A stretch of DNA of 64,000 nucleotides from Nanohaloarchaea archaeon B1-Br10_U2g19. Its GTDB lineage: Archaea; Nanohalarchaeota; Nanosalinia; Nanosalinales; Nanosalinaceae. Numbering within the stretch: the first letter of the stretch is position 1; the number at the start of each line of letters is the position of its first letter. A program made the position numbers and the translations under genes. The notes beneath the pieces were generated by a model. It was not told where the DNA came from. It worked only from the letters and a program-made list of their open reading frames with translations, and made no database searches. Of this stretch, positions 26,681 through 35,298 are shown in pieces. The stretch spans positions 17,286 through 81,285 of the forward strand of contig LKMO01000001.1 of assembly GCA_001563905.1 (NCBI GenBank). Direction: 5' to 3'.

Positions 26681-27919
26681 TTACTTCTCTTCTTCCTCTT
26701 CTACTTCTTTCTCAGCTTTCTCTTCGAGATTAGGTACTATCTCTTCTGTATCTGCTGCTTTAGCGATTGAGGAAGTGTCCATGTTTGGCGCCATTTCTTC
26801 TGTCTTCTCTTCTCTCATCTTTTTGAGATCTCTGCCTACTTCAGATACAAACTCTTTTGTCTCTGTTTTAAGTTCGTAGATCTCTTTCTCGTTGACGTCT
26901 TCCATGTCTTTGTTCTTTATTTTCTCTATAACGTCTTCCCATCTGTCAAACATTTCTACGTGTGCTTCGCCTTTGTCGAGCTCTTCTGCAACTACTTCTG
27001 GTAGTTCGTCTCTTTCTTCAGGTGGTTCTATATCCCTTGCTTTGAGTGCGGCAACGTTTGCCTTCAGGAACTGTTTGTAATCTTCTACAATGTTTCTTAC
27101 TTTTTTCTGTGCTCCTAACTGGCTTACTAGCTGATGCATTCTTCTTACGAAGTCGTCTGCTTTCTCTAAATGTTCTTCTACTGCTTCTCCTGTAACTTTT
27201 TCTGGTTCTTTTTCTCCTAGGTCTCCGAAGTCGTATAGTTCTCGAGCTACTTCGATATATTCTTCTTCTAAGAGTTCGTGTTCAACGAACATTTCTTCTA
27301 GTACGTCTGGTACTTTTTCTTTTGGTGGTGGTGTCTTTCCTTCAAGCATTATTGGTGCTTGTCCTGCGTTTGCCATTACTTGTTCGAGTTTGTGCGGGAT
27401 CGAGGATTTGAAGTTTTTCTCTGCTTTTTTGTAGCCTGCTGCGGCTAGTTTTAACCGTTTTTTCACGGATTCTCTTGTTGCCTCGATTTTTCCTCTTTGT
27501 AATAGTCTTTTTGCAGGCATGAAGATCCCTGTGTCGTATACTGCGTGTCCGTTTCTTACTGCTTCGATTGCTAGTGGTTCTCCTTTTCTTAGGCTGTCCC
27601 AGAACTCTGTTAGGAACGGGAAGTACTGTATTGTTATTCTGTCATCGGTTTCTTTGGCTGCTTCGGTTACTTTCTGTTGTATCTTTTTTCTTGCGTCGTC
27701 AGGTACATCGTCTCTTAGTTTGGTGTCGTCTAGTATTACAAGTGTGTCGATGTCGCTGTCGTAGCCGTGTTCTCCTTTCGGTACGCTTCCCCAGACGGCT
27801 ACTACCATTAGTTTGTCTCCTAGTTTTTCTTGAAGTTTCTCTGAGAATTCTTCTGCGGCTTTTATCCTACGTTCTTGGGATTTCTTTCGCATCTCTTTCA
27901 TCTTGTCTTTTGAACTCAT
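26681..27919 (-). CDS. Polymerase-beta-like nucleotidyltransferase with long helical C-terminus
   Basis: A 412-residue protein. The N-terminal domain (about 15-150) has the minimal nucleotidyltransferase signature GS (44-45) then D54-S-D56-I-D58, with a third acidic site likely in ITIQYFP. A helical region follows (about 155-330), possibly HEPN-like (HKLEQVMANAGQAPIMLEG; LYDFGDLGEKEPEKVTGEAVEE), and a Glu/Lys-rich tail ends in EKEVEEEEEK. It may transfer a nucleotide to RNA or protein. It is not a short MNT toxin-antitoxin unit, since both parts are on one chain. It converges on the ATPase operon. Confidence 0.7.
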   Translation of the reverse strand: MSSKDKMKEMRKKSQERRIKAAEEFSEKLQEKLGDKLMVVAVWGSVPKGEHGYDSDIDTLVILDDTKLRDDVPDDARKKIQQKVTEAAKETDDRITIQYFPFLTEFWDSLRKGEPLAIEAVRNGHAVYDTGIFMPAKRLLQRGKIEATRESVKKRLKLAAAGYKKAEKNFKSSIPHKLEQVMANAGQAPIMLEGKTPPPKEKVPDVLEEMFVEHELLEEEYIEVARELYDFGDLGEKEPEKVTGEAVEEHLEKADDFVRRMHQLVSQLGAQKKVRNIVEDYKQFLKANVAALKARDIEPPEERDELPEVVAEELDKGEAHVEMFDRWEDVIEKIKNKDMEDVNEKEIYELKTETKEFVSEVGRDLKKMREEKTEEMAPNMDTSSIAKAADTEEIVPNLEEKAEKEVEEEEEK

Positions 27920-27978
27920 AGAACCACGTTTAATCCTCGTCTCACAAGCTTAAAAGCTTTGTTAATCATTGTTACTAC

Positions 27979-28563
27979 ATGGTAGATAAAAAACATATAG
28001 TGGAGTACCTTACTTTTGCAGATGTCCACGAAACTCTCAACGATGAAGACTCAGAAGAGTTTTACGATACGTTCTTCAACACTAAAGAAGACGGTACAGA
28101 CTTCAGCCAGCCAGACTACATACTACTACACGGAGGACCCGACACAAAAGAAGAATACCAACGTTTCTCGGCATTCGAAGACTTAATGCAGGTTACTGAG
28201 AACGACAAACTACCGTACCTAATTACAACACCTTCATACAAAAATAAGATAGATAACTCCTCTAAAGTAACAGAAAACGACTTCATATACGTCAAAATGG
28301 AGCCTGAAAGCACACATGAAGAACTTGAAAAGCTCTCAGAAAGAATAAAACCCGGGGAAACAGCTATATCAATAACCAACGACTACCACGTACCCCGAAC
28401 AGAGTCATTGATGAACAGTATGATAGAAGAAGATAACGAATACTTAGTAATAGGCGCGGAATACGATTTCAGAGAGACAGAATACGGAGACAAATGGAGA
28501 TCAGAACTTGTAAGAACAGTAATACCTCAAAATATTAAAGATCTAGGTAAAAAACTGCTTTAA
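27979..28563 (+). CDS. DUF218-like (YdcF/SanA fold) protein, tentative
   Basis: A 194-residue cytosolic protein. DYILLHGGPDTKEEYQRFSAF and AISITNDYHVPRTESLM recall the DUF218 pattern of a first strand with a Gly pair and a later V/I-T-x-x-Y-H-x-x-R motif. No membrane anchor is seen, unlike SanA. The family's biochemical role is poorly known. It is divergent from the nucleotidyltransferase gene (59 bp) and convergent with the 890-residue gene (3 bp apart). Confidence 0.45.
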   Translation: MVDKKHIVEYLTFADVHETLNDEDSEEFYDTFFNTKEDGTDFSQPDYILLHGGPDTKEEYQRFSAFEDLMQVTENDKLPYLITTPSYKNKIDNSSKVTENDFIYVKMEPESTHEELEKLSERIKPGETAISITNDYHVPRTESLMNSMIEEDNEYLVIGAEYDFRETEYGDKWRSELVRTVIPQNIKDLGKKLL

Positions 28564-28566
28564 ACT

Positions 28567-31239
28567 TTATTTGTACTCTTCTCCCATCCAGTCACGAGGC
28601 TGATTACCTTCCTCAATTGCAGCACTACTTGTATGGGTATGACCGAACTCTTCAGCGGAAAGAAGACCCTGAAGAGGATCAAAAGCATGTTCCTCAATCT
28701 TAGCCCACTCACGATCATAAGTAGGACGATCCATACCAAAGAAGCGCGCCATCAACGCCTCTTTCTCATCTCTATACTCTTTGCCAGGATCAACCTTAGA
28801 AGGATCTAGCTCATCAGGTGTAACACCTAACTCTATAAGGTTCATAGCTACTCTAGCAATATACACCGTTCCTCTGTCGTCTCCGCCAACCTCGTACATG
28901 ATATATGCTTTCTCGTCTTCGTTTCTTGCAAAACCCGCGTAAATCATCTTGTAAAGCTGTTCATAAAGCTGTGTGTCTCCAGGATCCCAAGGACCGTGAA
29001 GTGTCTCAGACTGAGAGGTCTCTAAACCGGCTCTCATCAGGTGCCACATACGTAGAATCTTGGCCAGAGGCTTGCTCTTATCGATTTTAATATCGTATTT
29101 CTCTGCTAAACTGCTTTCAGCAAGACTGGCTTCTTGTTCAATAAGCTCCTCCATAGTGTCCCAAGGATCATCTCCAAAGGTAGCGGTGTGTTCCAAGTCA
29201 ATCGTAAATTTAGCAGGCATCTCATCAAGTTCGGGATGCATACTGTCTAATTCTTTTCTAGCAGTAATATTTATCGCTCTAGCTGCTGCAGCAATATCCT
29301 TTGGCCTCCAGATCTTATACATCTGCTGAGGACTACCGGGCATAGCTTCCAAGTTGACGCCTATACCGAACTTGTTCATCCATTCAATCCAAGTCATCTC
29401 AACTTCATTATGTTCTACTTCTTCACCACTGAAAGCAGTCTTTAGAATACGGTCGTTTAGCTTAAACCGTGCTTTGTTCTGCGTGAAATGGCTCCATACA
29501 TATGCACCTGCTGAAGCCGCAGCAACATCTCTTTGAAACTCTTCATTCTCTTCTAACAAGTCAAGAAAACCTTTTTCATCTTCTTTTCCTCTAGGATGGA
29601 GGAGATCTATAGTCTCTCCTCTTTCTTCCTCCCATTTTTGTTTTACCAGCAGCTCCCAGAGGAATTTAGGTGCTTCCCAGCCTGTATGTCCTTTTTCGTT
29701 TTCCTCCTTTTCTGAGTCATAATCTGCTACATCCAGCCATGCAGGGATAATCTGGTATAAACTGTTAGACTCCATCCACATTTGTCGTTCAAAATTACGT
29801 ATAAAGACTCTTAGGAAACGTTCGTATTGTTTTTCAGGATTTATTTCTTCATTTTTATCGTGTTTGAATGATTCTGGATCTCCTGCAAACATATTCGCTA
29901 CTTCCTGTCTTAGATCGGATTTATTGTCTCGGAATGCTTCTTCAGCTACTTTACCTTGAGGGATTTCCAGCTGTTGGGTTAAACCACTAACTTTCGCTTG
30001 AACAGGGATCAAAGAAACTTTTCTTTCATCTTCGGTGTCTTCTTCTCGCCAAAGTTTATCTAAAGCTTTTTCTATAGATTTTTTGGCTTGTTCCCACAAT
30101 TTTTCTTGGAAGCCGTCCTCAGGTATCTTGAGATCAACTTCACCTCCATATCTTCTAGATCTGACCCGATCAAGCTCTTGAGACTCCATGAAATACAGCA
30201 GATTGGAAAGAGTTCTTAATTCTGAGAGCCTATATCTTTGGCTCAATGCGGCTCTAATAAAGTCGTCAAGATCTTTCAAATTACTTATAGATGTTAACTC
30301 GGCCTCACTCTCTACAAGGCCAGCCAAAGCTGTGTTAGGAGGTATGGTTACAGGATTTTGAAACTCAAACTCTTCTTTAGGTAGCAAGGTCAGCCATTCT
30401 TTCTGTATTGCAGGATCTGCAGCTGATACTGCAGAAATCACATCTGCTTTATCTTCTAAAGGATCTTTTCCATTTCCTCCCGTCATAGTGTTATAATATC
30501 TCTCAGCTACATCGTTCTGAGCTTTCCGCCATTCCTTGTCAAATTTAGGTGAGAAAGAAGAAAGGTTTTGGTAGTACTGATATTCGTTGTCTCCAAACTC
30601 TTCGGCTATAAACACTCTGTAAAGTCGTCTAAGAAACTTAGGATTTTTGTAGATGTTTTTACCTTGTTCGGTTTTTTCTTCCATCACGTCTTCTTTCAGA
30701 TCGGTCAAACTGTATCCGAACGGGTCTAGTCCTGTTCCCCCAGCTCTCTCCTCTTCTAATGCAGGTAAAGGATCTGTGGAGATGTGAGGGTTTATACGGG
30801 TAATATTGAATCCTTCGAAGTTGTTGTCGTCTTTTTCTGATCTTTTTTCTACATCTCTTTTGAATGATGCGAACTGTTCTAAGTACTTAGTAAAGTAGTT
30901 GTGCGTAGGATCATAACTCGCTCTGTATGTTGAAGTGTAGCCGACGCTTGGATCGCTGTGGATAGATATATCGATTTCAAGTCCGTTGATAACATTCAGC
31001 ATTTTTTCTCGATCGATTTGGAAGGTGGAAGGATTGTTGATTATTACTTCCATTACGCTTCCTCCTCGCTGTGCTAGGCTTCCTATACGCTCATCCATTG
31101 CTGAAGGCACGCCAGGCGCAATATCTAGTCCTGAGGTGTTACCTACTTCATAATTCAGGTCGGGAAAGCCTTGGTTCTCATACTTGTCTTCGGCTTCGAA
31201 CTTCTCTTTCACCGCGTCTAGAATAAATTTGAAGCTCAT
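28567..31239 (-). CDS. Very large protein with a split endonuclease IV/xylose isomerase-type TIM barrel
   Basis: An 890-residue acidic protein not recognised as a whole. Its two ends together look like one xylose isomerase/endonuclease IV barrel: N-terminal strands MEVIINNP (63-70), IDISIHSD with H94 and INPHIS with H152, then after about 470 extra residues GVNLEAMP with E631, FTIDLEHT with D681-x-x-H684, TLHGPWD with H748, and YIMYEVGG with E783. These match in order the endonuclease IV metal ligands H69, H109, E145, D179-x-x-H182, H216 and E261. A C-terminal GHTHTSS (866-872) follows. The insertion is helical and unknown. The start codon overlaps the stop of the 545-residue gene by one base. 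Possible activities are AP-site repair or sugar isomerisation; neither is shown. Confidence 0.6.
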   Translation of the reverse strand: MSFKFILDAVKEKFEAEDKYENQGFPDLNYEVGNTSGLDIAPGVPSAMDERIGSLAQRGGSVMEVIINNPSTFQIDREKMLNVINGLEIDISIHSDPSVGYTSTYRASYDPTHNYFTKYLEQFASFKRDVEKRSEKDDNNFEGFNITRINPHISTDPLPALEEERAGGTGLDPFGYSLTDLKEDVMEEKTEQGKNIYKNPKFLRRLYRVFIAEEFGDNEYQYYQNLSSFSPKFDKEWRKAQNDVAERYYNTMTGGNGKDPLEDKADVISAVSAADPAIQKEWLTLLPKEEFEFQNPVTIPPNTALAGLVESEAELTSISNLKDLDDFIRAALSQRYRLSELRTLSNLLYFMESQELDRVRSRRYGGEVDLKIPEDGFQEKLWEQAKKSIEKALDKLWREEDTEDERKVSLIPVQAKVSGLTQQLEIPQGKVAEEAFRDNKSDLRQEVANMFAGDPESFKHDKNEEINPEKQYERFLRVFIRNFERQMWMESNSLYQIIPAWLDVADYDSEKEENEKGHTGWEAPKFLWELLVKQKWEEERGETIDLLHPRGKEDEKGFLDLLEENEEFQRDVAAASAGAYVWSHFTQNKARFKLNDRILKTAFSGEEVEHNEVEMTWIEWMNKFGIGVNLEAMPGSPQQMYKIWRPKDIAAAARAINITARKELDSMHPELDEMPAKFTIDLEHTATFGDDPWDTMEELIEQEASLAESSLAEKYDIKIDKSKPLAKILRMWHLMRAGLETSQSETLHGPWDPGDTQLYEQLYKMIYAGFARNEDEKAYIMYEVGGDDRGTVYIARVAMNLIELGVTPDELDPSKVDPGKEYRDEKEALMARFFGMDRPTYDREWAKIEEHAFDPLQGLLSAEEFGHTHTSSAAIEEGNQPRDWMGEEYK

Positions 31240-32876
31240 TATTTCATCGTATGGAGACCCATTCCAAGTTTCAGGTCGTAGTAGTAGCTGAATTTTAACT
31301 CGGTTTTCAGATCGCTTAAAGGACTTAGATCTCCTAAGTAGTATTCGTCGTAGTTACCCGTGAACTTTCTTACAGCCTTTTTGAAATCTTCCTCTTTGGA
31401 CCCGCCCCCGTTTTCACTGTCTCCATCTCCTTTTGAGTAAGAGGTATCAAGTATATTATCTAAAGCCTCTAGATATCCGTCGCCGTATTTTTCAGCTATA
31501 AGTTTTGGAGAGTCAAAACCGTCTTCAACTCTTCTAATTGTTGAAGAAAGTTCTAAAGGCGGTTTTTCTTCTACTTCTTCACCTATTTTTTCCCGGAGCG
31601 CTCTTACACTGATTTCTTTCTTGTTGCGAGCGTCTTTAAGATCTTTACCTTCTCCTTTATCGAAATCTCCGGTGTAATCATCCATTAACTGTTCGAAAAG
31701 CTCTTTACTCCGGTTTATCTTTTTTTCAATAATATTCTCGAAAACGTGTTTACAGACGATCGCAGGTCTCCAGAAGACTACTGCAACAGTAGGACCTTCT
31801 ACAGGACTGTTAGGGTTTTCTCCGCCCGAAATATTTACATGGACGGCGTGTATATGCACAACTTTGTAATGAGTGATTTCTTTTTCGTTATCTGATTCTA
31901 CTAATGCACCTTCCTCTTTTACTAAGCCTTGGTGAGCTATAAACTCGAGCTCTTTGTACATGGTTGCGTAGCCAACGAAGCTTCCGTACTCGTTTATATC
32001 GTTGCCTATCTCGTCTCGCGTCTTCTGGTTTATCATAACCATGTCTCGGGCGTAAGGTTCAAGCCATTCTTTGGTTTCTTCTATCGCTCTTTCGATACGT
32101 CTAAGCTCTTTTTTCAGGTCGTTAAGCTTTCTCTGTATTTCGCTGCCGTACATGTCCTTCCATTTTTCGAACATGGTGTACTTCTTTTTCAGTATTGCTT
32201 TTTCGTTTGCAGGCAGGTTTGATAGTTTTCCGCCTTCCTCAAGATCTTCTAGAGACTCCATCTCATTGAAATCGGATACGATTGTAGGGTAGATATTGTT
32301 GTCTCTGAGGAATCTCAGGGCCTGTTCGTCAGCTCCTTGACCTCCGGCACCAGCACCGTCCACCAACTGTACAAAGTCTCCTTTGATTACGACATCGTCT
32401 CCTGTCTGAAGATCTTCTACACGTGAACGCAGCTTTCTAATATCGTGTTGCAGTAAGTGTTTTGATTTTCTGAGCTGTTCCAAACCTTGCATACTGGTCT
32501 TGATATTCTGTTCTGCCTGTTGTCTTCTCTGGTTCATTTCTTGGTGCATTGTGTTCTGAGGGCTGACAAAGATCTTCTCATCAGTTTTCACAATATCCCA
32601 GTCTAGATCTGTGTCAAACTTGTCTGCCGCTACCAAAATAAACGTGTAAGGCATTCCTTGGCTTCCAGAAACAACTTTAACGTTTTTATAAGGATCTCCC
32701 ATAACCCCTATGAAAGAATAAGGGTCATCTGCATCTTCTTGAGCCTTACTAAGATCTTCTAAACTACTTATTTCACCGCTCTCTATATCTTCTGCAAACG
32801 GCGAGCTCCCGTTAACTTCGAAAACATGTCCAAAGTCGCATGTATCGTCTTCGTCCCCAGAGTGTCCAGAGCTCAT
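31239..32876 (-). CDS. Coiled-coil protein of unknown function, coupled to the split-barrel gene
   Basis: A 545-residue protein. After an acidic start with two Cys-free beta-rich stretches (SFIGVMGDPYKNVKVVSGSQ), it has two coiled-coil regions (about 115-160, MNQRRQQAEQNIKTSMQGL and on; about 235-285, IQRKLNDLKKELRRIERAIEE), a beta-rich centre with HYKVVHIHAVHVNISGG, and an acidic, Gly/Ser-containing C-terminal third. No known domain recognised. The stop and the next start share a base (TAATG-type), so it is translationally coupled to the 890-residue protein and likely forms a complex with it. It has a divergent promoter region facing the gene at 32974. Confidence 0.55.
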   Translation of the reverse strand: MSSGHSGDEDDTCDFGHVFEVNGSSPFAEDIESGEISSLEDLSKAQEDADDPYSFIGVMGDPYKNVKVVSGSQGMPYTFILVAADKFDTDLDWDIVKTDEKIFVSPQNTMHQEMNQRRQQAEQNIKTSMQGLEQLRKSKHLLQHDIRKLRSRVEDLQTGDDVVIKGDFVQLVDGAGAGGQGADEQALRFLRDNNIYPTIVSDFNEMESLEDLEEGGKLSNLPANEKAILKKKYTMFEKWKDMYGSEIQRKLNDLKKELRRIERAIEETKEWLEPYARDMVMINQKTRDEIGNDINEYGSFVGYATMYKELEFIAHQGLVKEEGALVESDNEKEITHYKVVHIHAVHVNISGGENPNSPVEGPTVAVVFWRPAIVCKHVFENIIEKKINRSKELFEQLMDDYTGDFDKGEGKDLKDARNKKEISVRALREKIGEEVEEKPPLELSSTIRRVEDGFDSPKLIAEKYGDGYLEALDNILDTSYSKGDGDSENGGGSKEEDFKKAVRKFTGNYDEYYLGDLSPLSDLKTELKFSYYYDLKLGMGLHTMK

Positions 32877-32949
32877 ATATTACTCTATTACTCTAGTTTT
32901 TACTTAAAGTATTCTTGGAAGAAACTATGTGAATACCTAAACCTTATCA

Positions 32950-32970
32950 ACAACTCTCCTAAATAGTTGT
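32950..32970. promoter_or_regulatory. ACAACT/AGTTGT palindrome before the low-complexity gene
   Basis: acaact (32950-32955) and agttgt (32965-32970) are inverted arms around nine bases, ending three bases before the ATG at 32974. The position fits an operator or a short leader hairpin. It belongs to the same motif class as the palindromes at 9880, 47548 and 48675. Confidence 0.35.
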
Positions 32971-32973
32971 GTA

Positions 32974-33531
32974 ATGAGTGTCTTTGACGACTTAAAAGAT
33001 TCTTTAAACGGATCGGACCGTTCTAACAATAGTTCCGGGAATAACTCTTTTGATTCAGACTTCAGCTCGGATCTCGACTCCGATCTAGATATGGATTCAG
33101 GACCAAGTACAGAGAGAAATAATTCTCCTCCTAGACAGGAGCCGCAGGACAGTCCAAGAAATCCTCAGTCAAGAACCTCAGAGCCTAATAACCAGATGCA
33201 AGGAGGACCCAGACAGACCCGTAATAGAGGCCAAAAACGTTCACAGAACCCGGGTCAGAACTCTCAAAGACAGAACAGTGTAGATACACCTAATGCTCAA
33301 GCAGGAAGACCTCAGAAAGGTTCTCCAAAACCTCAGTTAAGCGGTCAGACACAGAGGAAAATGGAGAACGCAGGACTGGAACAGAATACAAGATCCGGTG
33401 GTCAAGGACAGACAGAGCCCGTATCTAACCAGAGATCAGATTTTGAAGAGCTAAAGGCACAGAACGAACAGATAATTGAGTTGTTGAAAAGACTGAATCA
33501 AAGCCTTAATAATGGTAGACACCAACGTTAG
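32974..33531 (+). CDS. Low-complexity Asn/Gln/Ser-rich protein with a C-terminal helix
   Basis: A 185-residue protein. Residues 1-45 are Ser/Asp-rich, 46-145 are a disordered Gln/Asn/Pro/Arg/Gly region with many RNRGQKRSQNPGQ-like stretches, and the last 35 residues form an amphipathic coiled helix (FEELKAQNEQIIELLKRLNQ). The basic, Q/N-rich middle is unlike the acidic neighbours and would suit nucleic acid binding or condensate formation. It is divergent from the 545-residue gene (97 bp) and followed after 8 bp by a 53-residue gene. No family recognised. Confidence 0.55.
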   Translation: MSVFDDLKDSLNGSDRSNNSSGNNSFDSDFSSDLDSDLDMDSGPSTERNNSPPRQEPQDSPRNPQSRTSEPNNQMQGGPRQTRNRGQKRSQNPGQNSQRQNSVDTPNAQAGRPQKGSPKPQLSGQTQRKMENAGLEQNTRSGGQGQTEPVSNQRSDFEELKAQNEQIIELLKRLNQSLNNGRHQR

Positions 33532-33539
33532 ATACTGTT

Positions 33540-33701
33540 ATGGATATAGAGTCGGAGCTACCAGAAGATTTTGAAGATTTTTCTACAGATAGAAAGATTC
33601 AGGAGTTAGAGAAGCTGGATTCAAATCTTGATTCTTCAACTGATTCCGGAGCCATAAAGAAGAGAATGGTTCAGGAACTTATCAGACATTACCAAGAGTA
33701 G
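33540..33701 (+). CDS. Small acidic protein of 53 residues
   Basis: ATG 33540 to TAG 33699-33701 encodes 53 residues beginning MDIESELPEDFEDF and ending KKRMVQELIRHYQE. It reads as a single acidic, helical unit with a helix-turn-helix-like length but no recognised motif. It starts 8 bp after the low-complexity gene on the same strand and ends 2 bp before the convergent membrane gene. There is no clear Shine-Dalgarno, so it is probably translated by re-initiation. Codon use and lack of stops fit a real gene. Confidence 0.5.
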   Translation: MDIESELPEDFEDFSTDRKIQELEKLDSNLDSSTDSGAIKKRMVQELIRHYQE

Positions 33702-33703
33702 TT

Positions 33704-34027
33704 CTACATAGACATAAAGCTTGAGAAAGTCCATAAACCTTTCAAGAACAGTAGTCCTGCGATAATATTCTTGTAATCTGCCATGACGGGAGGTGTGCCT
33801 GTAAGAAGTATTGCTGCTGAAAGTATATCTGCGGCACCACCGAGTAAGTAGATAGGTAGCAGGATTGAAGGCGGATTAGCTCCAAAATCAATAAAACCGA
33901 TAAATCCTTTCAAAAACAGGAATACGGAGTGAGCATGGGCTACCGGCTCAGGTATGGGAGAAACTGTGAAATAAAGCAGTATCGCTGCAGTTATATCTAT
34001 CCAGCCCAGCAAATTGAAATTGAACAT
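33704..34027 (-). CDS. Small multi-pass membrane protein
   Basis: A 107-residue protein with three or four hydrophobic segments (about 6-25, 35-52, 56-76 and 84-103) and short loops. It resembles small DoxX-like or DUF-type four-helix proteins only by shape. It lies 10 bp after the NYN nuclease gene on the same strand and is probably in its transcript. Function unknown. Confidence 0.55.
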   Translation of the reverse strand: MFNFNLLGWIDITAAILLYFTVSPIPEPVAHAHSVFLFLKGFIGFIDFGANPPSILLPIYLLGGAADILSAAILLTGTPPVMADYKNIIAGLLFLKGLWTFSSFMSM

Positions 34028-34037
34028 TGTTACAGTG

Positions 34038-34502
34038 TTATTCTATTTCTATAACATTGTCGGCAGCATTTTGTAATGCTGTTGAAAATCCTGGAGCCAT
34101 CCCGATAACTACAGTCTCTTTACCATGTTCTTTCGCCTTTTGTATGACAGGCAGGAAGTCTGCGTCACGTGTTACAACTACTATAACATCTATTGCATCG
34201 TTATGGACTGCTTCCATTGCATTTACAGCCATATATACGTCTACATCGCTTTCTTTATCTTTTTCTCCGCCTAGTCCTAGTGAGGCTTCAAATCCTTGTG
34301 AAACGATAGCTTCAATCAGTTTTTCTGATGCGTACTGGTTTAGAAAGACTTTACCTATTTTTATGGTTCCGAACTCTTCGACTCTTTCTCTTAGTAAGTC
34401 TAAGTCAAGATCGAACTCTTTTCTTATCACGTTAGGTCCGTCAATAAAAATAGCTACTCCTGGCTCCGAACCAACTTTATCTTTGAATCTTTCAAGTACC
34501 AT
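34038..34502 (-). CDS. NYN-domain (LabA/PIN-like) protein
   Basis: A 154-residue NYN domain: IFIDGPNV with D21, the acidic pair in ESDVDVYMA (D86, D88) and VVTRDADFLPVI with D113 and D115 give the usual four-carboxylate metal site of PIN-like RNases. KVFLNQYASEKLIE and KETVVIGMAPGFSTAL complete the fold. Such archaeal proteins are predicted RNases of unknown target. It stands 47 bp from the tatD stop and is followed by a small membrane protein. Confidence 0.88.
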   Translation of the reverse strand: MVLERFKDKVGSEPGVAIFIDGPNVIRKEFDLDLDLLRERVEEFGTIKIGKVFLNQYASEKLIEAIVSQGFEASLGLGGEKDKESDVDVYMAVNAMEAVHNDAIDVIVVVTRDADFLPVIQKAKEHGKETVVIGMAPGFSTALQNAADNVIEIE

Positions 34503-34549
34503 AAACTAAATTTTAAAGATAAAGTATATAGTAATAATCTTTCCCCTTT

Positions 34550-35290
34550 TTATTGACCAAATATTCTTTTAGCAGTAGACGTTGTCTTTTCAACTACTTT
34601 CTCTTTTTCAACAGATTTCAGTTTTGAAATCTTCTCCGCTGATTCCTCGACGTTCACAGGTTCGTTACGTTCTCCTCGGTAGAGGAATGGAGAATCTGTC
34701 TCTAAGACAATGTCGTTGAGACTCAGTGTTTCTACTATCTTCTGAACTCTGTTTGAGTAAAGTACTTGGGTTGTAACACCTATAGTCATTCCTTTTTGAG
34801 CAGCTTCTTCTGCAAGCGCCGGACTACCATTAAAGCAGTGTAGAAAGATTTCTGGCAAGTCATAGTTTTCTAGGATTTCCACTGCTTTGTGTTCAGCGTC
34901 TCTTGAATGGATGACAACCGGTTTCTGGAGTTCTTCTGCTAAAGATAGAAGTTCTCTGAAAACTTGTTCTTGTTTATTTCGTAAATCTTGGTCTTTGACA
35001 TGGTGATGGTCTAAACCTATTTCACCTACTGCAACAGGATCTTCGGCTCTTATCTGCTGTTTTACTTCTTCTAACTCGCTGAAATTATCTGTGTAGACAG
35101 GGTGTAACCCTAGATTAGATTTTATTATATCATATTTTTCTTGGAGTTCTAAAGCAGATTTATTGTTTTCTAAAGTGCTTCCTGCACTTACAACGAACTC
35201 CAGATTCTCTCTACATCTTTCGACTACTTTAGCTCTATCTTCGTCGAACTGTTCGAAGTCTAGATGGCAGTGACAGTCTACAGGCTTCAT
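34550..35290 (-). CDS. tatD: TatD-family metal-dependent hydrolase
   Basis: A 246-residue TatD: metal ligands HCHLD (H7, H9), GEIGLDHHHV, VIHSRDA and FLHCFNG, and the final ETDSPFL Asp. The family acts as a DNase, with 3'-5' exonuclease activity in several members, or on other phosphoesters. It starts 8 bp after the dCTP deaminase stop, so dcd-tatD is one transcription unit, and both could serve nucleotide or DNA turnover. Confidence 0.92.
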   Translation of the reverse strand: MKPVDCHCHLDFEQFDEDRAKVVERCRENLEFVVSAGSTLENNKSALELQEKYDIIKSNLGLHPVYTDNFSELEEVKQQIRAEDPVAVGEIGLDHHHVKDQDLRNKQEQVFRELLSLAEELQKPVVIHSRDAEHKAVEILENYDLPEIFLHCFNGSPALAEEAAQKGMTIGVTTQVLYSNRVQKIVETLSLNDIVLETDSPFLYRGERNEPVNVEESAEKISKLKSVEKEKVVEKTTSTAKRIFGQ

Positions 35291-35298
35291 AAGAAGTT

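Noticed and set aside
26681-28563. Nucleotidyltransferase and next gene as a toxin-antitoxin pair
   Set aside because: The two genes are divergent, and the nucleotidyltransferase is long with its own helical domain. Nothing in the neighbour looks like HEPN.
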